A stretch of DNA of 11,124 bases from Flavobacterium psychrophilum (lineage in GTDB: Bacteria; Bacteroidota; Bacteroidia; Flavobacteriales; Flavobacteriaceae), in NCBI GenBank assembly GCA_945861915.1, contig CAMAWK010000069.1, positions 1-11,124 of the forward strand. The letters are read 5' to 3'. Below are positions 6,770-11,124 of the stretch, piece after piece (positions within the stretch are counted from its first letter, which is position 1; every line of letters starts with the position of its first letter). A program made the translations under genes and the position numbers. Below the pieces are notes generated by a model. That model made no database searches, had not been told where the DNA came from, and saw only the letters and a list, made by a program, of their open reading frames with translations.

Positions 6770-7483
6770 ATGAAAAAATTTATTATTTTCTTATTGTTTT
6801 TATTCGGAATTAATTCTTTATCGCAATCGGTATATGATTATAAAGCAGTAATTATTCCGTTGAAATATGATTTTCAAAAGGAGCAAAATCAATTTAGACT
6901 TCAGACTTTAATTAAAATCAATTTGCAAAAATCAGGTTTTCAGGCTTTTTATAGCAATGAAGCTATTCCGAATGAAATGAATGACCGTTGTAAATTATTG
7001 ACTCTCGATTTGATAAAAGAAAGTAGTTTTTTAATTACCAAATTGTTTATTGTTTTTAGGGATTGTTCTGGAGTTGAAATTTTTAAATCTGAGGCAGGTA
7101 AAAGTCGAGAAAAAGAGTTTGATAAAGCATATAAGGAAGCATTAGAAAATGCTTTTAAAAGTTTAGAAACGAAATCAGTTTCACAAACAACCTTGCCTAA
7201 TGAAGTAGTTAAGAGTTCTATAAATTTGGAAATAGGGAATAGTAATTTGACCAAAAACAAAGAGAGTAATTTACTTTATGCTCAAGCAACCTCTAATGGA
7301 TTTCAATTGATTGACAGCTTACCTAAAGTGGTAATGAAAATTTATAAAACATCTAATCCAACTATTTTTATAGCTGTAAAAGAAAACACACAAGGAATTT
7401 TGATAGCAAAAGAGAACAATTGGTTTTTTGAATATTATCAAAATGAACAATTAGTTTCCGAAAAAGTAGAAGTTAAGTTTTAG
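6770..7483 (+). CDS. Secreted protein of unknown function, last gene of the radC-yjjG unit
   Basis: A 237-residue protein for which I know no function. Residues 1-19 (MKKFIIFLLFLFGINSLSQ) are a signal peptide ending in the SQ common in flavobacterial exported proteins; there is no lipobox. The first part of the mature protein (about 20-125) has VYDYKAVIIPLKYDFQKE, NQFRLQTLIKINL, a Cys pair at DRCKLL and FRDCSGVEIF, and SREKEFDKAYKEALENAF. This pattern recalls a domain common in uncharacterised Flavobacteriaceae proteins (recollection, not a search). After a polar linker (about 130-165) there is a second, beta-rich segment, SNLLYAQATSNGFQLIDSLPKVVMKIYKTS and IAKENNWFFEYY. It begins 2 nt after the yjjG stop with an A-rich ATG context, so cotranscription is very likely. 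A periplasmic or surface location follows from the signal peptide. Confidence 0.8.
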   Translation: MKKFIIFLLFLFGINSLSQSVYDYKAVIIPLKYDFQKEQNQFRLQTLIKINLQKSGFQAFYSNEAIPNEMNDRCKLLTLDLIKESSFLITKLFIVFRDCSGVEIFKSEAGKSREKEFDKAYKEALENAFKSLETKSVSQTTLPNEVVKSSINLEIGNSNLTKNKESNLLYAQATSNGFQLIDSLPKVVMKIYKTSNPTIFIAVKENTQGILIAKENNWFFEYYQNEQLVSEKVEVKF

Positions 7484-7489
7484 ATTTCA

Positions 7490-7510
7490 GCTAACTGCTA
7501 ACTCCAAACT
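7490..7510 (+). repeat. Short heptamer repeat GCTAACT x2 plus one diverged copy
   Basis: GCTAACT occurs twice in perfect tandem (7490-7496 and 7497-7503) and is followed by CCAAACT (7504-7510), a 5/7 match in register. It fills most of the 36-nt spacer between the convergent secreted hypothetical gene and rarA. No intrinsic terminator hairpin is visible in this spacer. It is the shortest of the heptamer repeats in the window. Confidence 0.6.
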
Positions 7511-7519
7511 TCCCTCTTC

Positions 7520-8827
7520 TCAATACCCATATTTACTTTTCCATCTGTTTTTTAGAAATTCTCGAGTACTGTTTTCTCTAGTATTATTTCCTGGATTGTA
7601 AAAAACGGTTTCTTTAATAGCTTCAGGAAGAAATTCTTGTTCAATAAAATTATTGGTATAATCGTGTGCATATTGATACTCATCACCATATCCTAATTCT
7701 TTCATGAGTTTTGTAGGAGCATTTTTTAAATGAATAGGAACAGTTAAATCTCCCGTTTGTTTCACTAGTTGTTGTGCTTTAGTAATGGCAACGTAAGTAG
7801 CATTACTTTTAGGTGAAGTCGCCAAATAAACGGCACATTGGCTCAAAATAATTCTACTTTCGGGATAACCAATAGTGGCAACCGCTTGAAACGTATTATT
7901 TGCCATAATAAAAGCAGTTGGGTTGGCATTTCCAATATCTTCACTAGCTAAGATGAGCATGCGTCGAGCAATAAATTTGACGTCTTCTCCACCTTCAATC
8001 ATTCTTGCAAGCCAATAAACCGCACCATTGGGATCACTCCCTCTGATAGATTTTATAAAAGCGGAAACAATGTCATAATGTTGTTCACCCGTTTTGTCAT
8101 ACAAAACAGTATTCTGTTGAACTAGTTCGAAAACACGGTTATTATTTATGACTATTTCGTCTTCATTTGAAGCGTTTATAACCAATTCAAAAATATTCAA
8201 CAGTTTTCGACCGTCACCGCCAGAGAGTCGAAATAGAGCTTCGGTTTCTTCTAAATGTATGTTTTTTGTTGTCAAAAAGGCATCTGTTTTAATGGCACGA
8301 AGTAACAGTTTTTCTAAATCATCTTTCGTAAATACATGTAGAACATAAACTTGACATCGTGACAAAAGAGCAGGAATTACTTCAAAACTAGGATTTTCGG
8401 TAGTAGCTCCGATCAGCGTAATCCAGCCTTTTTCGACGGCAGCTAATAATGAATCTTGTTGTGATTTGCTAAACCGATGAATCTCATCAATAAAAAGAAT
8501 CGGATTTTTAGACGTGAAAAGTCCGCCACTTTGTTTCGCTGTTTCAATCACATCCCGAATATCCTTGACGCCAGAGTTGATAGCGCTCAAAATATAAAAA
8601 GGACGCTTTGATTCTTGAGCAATAATCTGTGCCAAAGTAGTTTTGCCAGTGCCGGGTGGCCCCCAGAAAATCAAGGACGGAATAATTCCTTTGGCAATTT
8701 GTTGCGTCAATGAACCATGAGGACCAACCAAATGAGATTGGCTAACATACTCTTCTAATTTTTGTGGACGAATGCGTTCTGCAAGTGGTGCTTCCAAAAG
8801 GGTTTGGGTATTTAATTCAAAGTTCAA
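7520..8827 (-). CDS. rarA: RarA/MgsA-family AAA+ ATPase (replication-associated recombination protein A)
   Basis: AAA+ ATPase acting at stalled replication forks, homologous to E. coli RarA/MgsA and eukaryotic WRNIP1/Mgs1. Numbering from TTG 8827 (435 aa): [21 protein letters not shown] at 15-35, Walker [10 protein letters not shown] at 56-64, Walker [11 protein letters not shown] with D114/E115, sensor 1 [10 protein letters not shown] at 139-148, arginine finger in LLSRC (R157), sensor 2 [11 protein letters not shown], then the MgsA C-terminal tetramerisation region ([34 protein letters not shown]). No ATG is available: the frame is closed by a TGA inside the heptamer array, leaving TTG at 8827, within the array, or TTG at 8795-8797, giving [11 protein letters not shown]..., which resembles the usual family start. 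The second may be the true start (425 aa). It is convergent with the secreted hypothetical and divergent from the rhomboid gene. Confidence 0.95.
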   Translation of the reverse strand: MNFELNTQTLLEAPLAERIRPQKLEEYVSQSHLVGPHGSLTQQIAKGIIPSLIFWGPPGTGKTTLAQIIAQESKRPFYILSAINSGVKDIRDVIETAKQSGGLFTSKNPILFIDEIHRFSKSQQDSLLAAVEKGWITLIGATTENPSFEVIPALLSRCQVYVLHVFTKDDLEKLLLRAIKTDAFLTTKNIHLEETEALFRLSGGDGRKLLNIFELVINASNEDEIVINNNRVFELVQQNTVLYDKTGEQHYDIVSAFIKSIRGSDPNGAVYWLARMIEGGEDVKFIARRMLILASEDIGNANPTAFIMANNTFQAVATIGYPESRIILSQCAVYLATSPKSNATYVAITKAQQLVKQTGDLTVPIHLKNAPTKLMKELGYGDEYQYAHDYTNNFIEQEFLPEAIKETVFYNPGNNTRENSTREFLKNRWKSKYGY

Positions 8828-8857
8828 AGTTCAAAGTTCAAAGTTCAAAGTTCAAAA
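8816..8857 (+). repeat. Heptamer array TTCAAAG, 5 perfect units plus TTCAAAA
   Basis: Perfect tandem units occupy 8816-8822, 8823-8829, 8830-8836, 8837-8843 and 8844-8850; the sixth (8851-8857) differs in one base. On the rarA strand the unit reads CTTTGAA, so each unit offers a TTG and a TGA. The array covers the apparent first codons and the leader of rarA. The unit purity suggests recent expansion or gene conversion, so copy number probably varies between strains. Confidence 0.9.
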
Positions 8858-8869
8858 TTTTGAGATACA

Positions 8870-8877
8870 CAAATTTA
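8870..8877 (-). promoter_or_regulatory. Candidate -7 box TAAATTTG for rarA
   Basis: Read on the minus strand this is TAAATTTG, an exact TAnnTTTG match, 42 nt before TTG 8827. Transcription from it would start just outside the TTCAAAG array, making the array essentially the whole 5' leader of rarA. A -33 TTG is not evident. Confidence 0.45.
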
Positions 8878-8922
8878 ATGTATTGTAATTTTAAATTCTA
8901 AATATACTCTAATAACTTATTT

Positions 8923-8978
8923 TGTCTAATATCAATTATCTATTTTCTATCATCTATTTTCTTTTTTCTATTCTCTTT
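8923..8978 (+). repeat. Degenerate heptamer array, consensus TATCTAT/TTTCTAT, 8 units
   Basis: Divided into sevens from 8923 the sequence reads TGTCTAA, TATCAAT, TATCTAT, TTTCTAT, CATCTAT, TTTCTTT, TTTCTAT, TCTCTTT. The C at position 4 is present in all eight units (8926, 8933, ... 8975) and T at position 3 in seven (C in the last), while the other positions drift between A and T. This looks like an old, decayed tandem repeat. It lies in the middle of the 231-nt divergent spacer between rarA and the rhomboid gene (8828-9058). Apart from the repeats and the rarA -7 candidate, I see no gene or hairpin in that spacer. Confidence 0.75.
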
Positions 8979-9029
8979 TTCAAAATCTGACAAAATAGCA
9001 TTCGTTTCTTTTTGGATACATTTTTGAAT

Positions 9030-9057
9030 AATCAAAAATCTAAAATCTAAAAACTCA
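9030..9057 (+). repeat. Heptamer array AATCTAA, 4 units, directly before the rhomboid start
   Basis: Units are AATCAAA, AATCTAA, AATCTAA and AAACTCA, with C at 9033, 9040, 9047 and 9054, exactly 7 apart. It ends 1 nt before the ATG at 9059, so it forms the ribosome-binding leader of the rhomboid mRNA; A-rich leaders are normal for initiation in Bacteroidota. The unit is the same as in the array downstream of the gene. Confidence 0.75.
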
Positions 9058-9058
9058 C

Positions 9059-9826
9059 ATGCAAGATAATCCATTTAAGTATTCAAAATCAGTTATTTTA
9101 ATTCCTTTTTTTTCGGTTGTAGGATTGTGGTTTGTTTATTGGTTGCAAATACGATTTGATTTTGATTTTGATGTACACGGTATTTTTCCAAGAACTTTTT
9201 CAGGGTTGCAAGGGGTGGTTTTGAGTCCATTTATACACGCCGATGTACGGCATTTGTATCATAATTCAATTCCGTTGTTGATATTATTAACTGCCTTGCG
9301 TTTTTTTTATCCAAAACAATCTATTACGGTTATTGGTTACGGAATATTGTTTTCAGGTTTCATCACATGGATTATAGGTCGACCTAGTTATCATATTGGT
9401 GCTAGTAGTTTGATTTATGTTTTGGCTAGTTTTATTTTTTTTAAAGGAATTCAAACTCGTTATTACCGATTAGTGGCTTTATCGCTAACAGTCATTGTAA
9501 TTTATGGAGGATTATTTTGGTCAATTTTCCCTAATCCAGAGACTTTAGGTAAAGACCCTGTTTCATGGGAAGGTCATTTAGCAGGTTTCATTACTGGTTT
9601 TGGATTATCTATATATTACAAAACTCCTGAGTATAAAAAGATAATTAAATTTGATTGGGAACATCCGAATTTTGATGCCTCAAATGATAAGTTTATGCAA
9701 CGTTTTGATGAAAATGGCAACTTTGTAAATCTGCCAAAAGAGGAGCTTGTAGGAGAATTTGATCCTTATTTTTATTTTAGTTTGCCAGTTGAATATACAA
9801 TTGTTGAAAATAAAAAACAGAATTAA
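9059..9826 (+). CDS. Rhomboid-family intramembrane serine protease with soluble C-terminal tail
   Basis: Inner-membrane rhomboid protease of 255 residues with about six hydrophobic segments between residues 12 and 195. Family motifs: HADVRHLYHNS at 60-70 (H65, oxyanion-site N69), the serine motif GASS at 114-117 with S116 in the catalytic position (the usual motif is GxSG, so the last Gly is Ser), and WEGHLAGFITGFG at 170-182 with catalytic H173. The Ser/His dyad is intact, so it is probably active. After the last span comes a polar tail of about 60 residues (from YYKTPEYKK) containing WEHPNFDAS and RFDENGNFVNLPKEE, probably cytoplasmic. Its substrates are unknown. It stands alone, divergent from rarA and convergent with rlmB, with AATCTAA heptamer arrays on both sides. 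ATG at 9059 is the only sensible start. Confidence 0.92.
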   Translation: MQDNPFKYSKSVILIPFFSVVGLWFVYWLQIRFDFDFDVHGIFPRTFSGLQGVVLSPFIHADVRHLYHNSIPLLILLTALRFFYPKQSITVIGYGILFSGFITWIIGRPSYHIGASSLIYVLASFIFFKGIQTRYYRLVALSLTVIVIYGGLFWSIFPNPETLGKDPVSWEGHLAGFITGFGLSIYYKTPEYKKIIKFDWEHPNFDASNDKFMQRFDENGNFVNLPKEELVGEFDPYFYFSLPVEYTIVENKKQN

Positions 9827-9857
9827 AAAACGGAGTCTTAACTCATATTTTTTTAAT
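9822..9857. terminator. Weak bidirectional terminator-like hairpin between rhomboid gene and rlmB
   Basis: ATTAAAAAA (9822-9830) can pair with TTTTTTAAT (9849-9857), enclosing an inner GAGT/ACTC stem (9833-9836 with 9841-9844) and the loop CTTA; small unpaired bulges separate the two stems. On either strand the inner hairpin is followed shortly by a run of Ts, as expected between convergent genes. The GC content of the stem is low, so strength is doubtful. Confidence 0.4.
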
Positions 9858-9896
9858 CTAAAATCTACATTCTAAAATCTGAAATCTACAATCTAA
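9855..9896 (+). repeat. Heptamer array AATCTAA, 6 units, touching the rlmB stop codon
   Basis: Units: AATCTAA, AATCTAC, ATTCTAA, AATCTGA, AATCTAC, AATCTAA, with C at 9858, 9865, 9872, 9879, 9886 and 9893. A partial unit with a 6-base step continues into the rlmB stop codon (TAG on the minus strand, 9899-9901). The unit and orientation are the same as in the array before the rhomboid gene. On the minus strand the unit reads TTAGATT, so TAG recurs in all three frames after rlmB. Confidence 0.85.
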
Positions 9897-9898
9897 AT

Positions 9899-10633
9899 CT
9901 AACCTCTCTGTCTCACTACTTCATATAAAAAAGCACCACAGGCTACCGAAACATTGAGTGAGCCAATAGTTCCGAACATTGGTAATTTTGCTTTTTCATC
10001 CACAATTTTTAGAACAGAAGGATTAATTCCTCTGTCTTCTGAACCCATGATAATGGCAACTCCTTCGTTCAGAGTTATATCATAGATATTTTTTTCTGTT
10101 TTTTCTGTGGCAGCAACTGTTTTTATTCCTGAACCTTGCAGATAGAAAATAGCATCTTTGATGTGTTCAACTTTGCAAATAGGGACATTGAATACCGCGC
10201 CCGCCGATGTTTTTACGGTATCTCCGTTCACAGGAGCTGAACCTGCTTTTTGGACTATAATTCCATTAACTCCAGTACATTCTGCGGTTCTGATGATGGC
10301 TCCAAAATTACGTGCGTCAGAAATTTGATCTAATATTAAAAACAAAGGTGTTTTGCCAGATTGAGTGGTGGCTTCAACTAAATGCTCTAGTTCCATAAAA
10401 CCAATTGGGGAAATGGAGGCAACTGCACCTTGATGATTATTTGGTGTTAAACGGTTTAACTTTTCAACAGGAACATAGGAGAAATTAACATTAGCACGCT
10501 TCATGACTTTCATTAAGTCCTTCATCAATTCACCCGAAATTTCTTTTTGTATAAATACTTTATCGACTGCTGATCCAGCTTGTATTGCTTCTATAACTGC
10601 GCGAATACCAAATATTAGATGTTCTTTTTCCAT
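9899..10633 (-). CDS. rlmB: RlmB-type 23S rRNA 2'-O-ribose methyltransferase (TrmH/SpoU family)
   Basis: SPOUT-class RNA methyltransferase of 244 residues. E. coli RlmB methylates the 2'-OH of G2251 in 23S rRNA using S-adenosylmethionine; the same site is inferred here. An N-terminal substrate-binding domain (about 1-75) begins IFGIRAVIEAI and includes NHQGAVA at 66-72. The knotted catalytic domain has motif 1 LDQISDARNFGAIIRTAE at 101-118 (N109, R115), motif 2 IIMGSEDRGI at 194-203 (E199, with D where many homologues have G) and motif 3 GSLNVSVACGAFLYE at 224-238 (N227). Length is normal. The ATG at 10631-10633 lies 14 nt after the U-tract of the upstream terminator, so its own promoter must overlap that hairpin or transcription must read through it; TACCTTTA (10639-10646, minus) is an imperfect -7 candidate. 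It may equally be called a TrmH-family enzyme if specificity is doubted. Confidence 0.93.
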   Translation of the reverse strand: MEKEHLIFGIRAVIEAIQAGSAVDKVFIQKEISGELMKDLMKVMKRANVNFSYVPVEKLNRLTPNNHQGAVASISPIGFMELEHLVEATTQSGKTPLFLILDQISDARNFGAIIRTAECTGVNGIIVQKAGSAPVNGDTVKTSAGAVFNVPICKVEHIKDAIFYLQGSGIKTVAATEKTEKNIYDITLNEGVAIIMGSEDRGINPSVLKIVDEKAKLPMFGTIGSLNVSVACGAFLYEVVRQRG

Positions 10634-10647
10634 GAGGGTAAAGGTAT

Positions 10648-10678
10648 AAAAAAAACCATCCGCTTTTGCGGATGGTTT
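10648..10678 (-). terminator. Strong intrinsic terminator of the lipid-binding protein gene
   Basis: AAACCATCCGC (10653-10663) and GCGGATGGTTT (10668-10678) form a perfect 11-bp stem with a 4-nt loop. Read on the minus strand, the stem runs directly into a tract of eight Ts (complement of A 10648-10655). It lies 20 nt past the stop of the upstream minus-strand gene. The plus-strand direction has only three Ts after the stem, so it is a terminator for minus transcription. Confidence 0.92.
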
Positions 10679-10698
10679 GGGTAGTTTTAAGGTTACTA

Positions 10699-11124
10699 TT
10701 AATAATCATCTTGAATAAAACCTGTTCTTCTATGTCCTGAATGTATGTATATTACACCTGGATCATAATCAAATTCTGCTTTGAAATATATACTGTCTGT
10801 AACAACTCCATTTTTAGATTTTGCAGCATTTTTTATAATTTTACCCTCAGTAATAGTAAATGTTGAACCTTTATCGTTTAAATTGTCTTCATCAGTAATA
10901 TTGAAAGTTAGATTTTTTAAATCTACATTCAATTCTCCTTTTAAATACCAACCGTTTTTACGATCATCTATAAACATATTTCCATTATCATTGTCATACG
11001 TGTAATGAAGTGCGTGTTCGACTTCCACATTTCCTGATGATTCTTCTATTACATCTATATACCATTCGCCGTTTAATGCTCCAGTATTACTATATTTTTG
11101 TTCATAATCTTCATAGCCATTATT
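10699..11124 (-). CDS. Lipid-binding lipoprotein-like protein (PF12888-like), N-terminus outside window
   Basis: The C-terminal 141 codons of a gene that continues past the right edge; the frame stays open to 11124, so the GTG at 11028 is internal. The protein shows the pattern I associate with the Bacteroidota 'Lipid_bd' putative lipoprotein family (PF12888, from memory): SNTGALNGEWYIDVI, then HYTYDNDNGNMFIDD, GWYLKGELNVDLKNLTF, FTITEGKIIKNAAKSKNG, VVTDSIYFKAEF and the near-terminal GHRRTGF. These are alternating strands typical of a small beta-barrel. Members usually carry a lipoprotein signal, which would lie outside the window and cannot be confirmed. The role is unknown beyond the presumed envelope location. 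It is closed by a strong terminator 20 nt downstream, so it is not in an operon with rlmB unless that terminator leaks. Confidence 0.8.
   Translation of the reverse strand, partial: NNGYEDYEQKYSNTGALNGEWYIDVIEESSGNVEVEHALHYTYDNDNGNMFIDDRKNGWYLKGELNVDLKNLTFNITDEDNLNDKGSTFTITEGKIIKNAAKSKNGVVTDSIYFKAEFDYDPGVIYIHSGHRRTGFIQDDY

Noticed and set aside
8816..9896. The repeats as a CRISPR array
   Set aside because: Units are 7 nt in direct tandem with no unique spacers, and no cas gene is present.
9030..9896. The rhomboid gene as cargo of an insertion sequence or transposon
   Set aside because: The flanking AATCTAA arrays are direct, degenerate heptamers, not terminal inverted repeats, and there is no transposase or integrase. 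Codon use of the rhomboid gene looks like its neighbours.
10648..10678. The hairpin before rlmB as an attenuator or riboswitch expression platform
   Set aside because: There is no room for an aptamer between it and the preceding stop codon (20 nt), so a plain terminator of the upstream gene is the simplest reading.

Overview
The window is chromosomal DNA from a member of the Bacteroidota, most likely Flavobacterium or a close relative. The evidence is the low G+C content, the absence of Shine-Dalgarno sequences before the genes, signal peptides of the MKK...SQ type, several TAnnTTTG promoter boxes, and flavobacterial forms of ObgE, RarA, RadC, YjjG, RlmB and a Mur-ligase. The gene content is mostly ordinary housekeeping. 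I see no transposase, integrase, CRISPR array, phage gene, tRNA or rRNA.

Layout, left to right. (1) The 3' two thirds of obgE (+) converge with a two-gene minus-strand unit: an LpxH/YbbF-like metallophosphoesterase, then, 3 nt later, a MurG-like glycosyltransferase, both plausibly acting on envelope lipids or glycans. (2) Divergent from these is a + unit of a secreted TPR protein and an Mpl-type Mur ligase, suggesting peptidoglycan recycling. It converges with an exported DUF1287 protein (papain-like Cys/His arrangement) on the minus strand. (3) A 68-nt divergent spacer holding a perfect 16-nt palindrome separates DUF1287 from a + unit radC - yjjG - secreted hypothetical protein, with a 4-nt overlap and then a 2-nt gap. 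(4) rarA (-), a rhomboid protease (+) and rlmB (-) follow, each separated by spacers filled with tandem 7-base repeats. (5) A strong intrinsic terminator closes a minus-strand gene for a lipid-binding lipoprotein-like protein that runs off the right edge.

The most unusual signal is not a protein gene. The spacers between 7484 and 9898 carry at least five short arrays of heptanucleotide repeats with different unit sequences (GCTAACT, TTCAAAG, TATCTAT-like and AATCTAA twice). They are recognisable because the single C of each unit recurs exactly every 7 bases even where other bases have drifted. One array contains the apparent TTG start region of rarA and would form its 5' leader. Two arrays of the same AATCTAA unit flank the rhomboid gene. 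Another touches the rlmB stop codon. Because 7 is not a multiple of 3 and every unit contains a stop triplet on at least one strand, each sufficiently long array closes all three frames on that strand. These resemble in form the short tandemly repeated repetitive (STRR) heptamers known from cyanobacteria. I know of no named equivalent in Flavobacteriaceae, and their function here is unknown.
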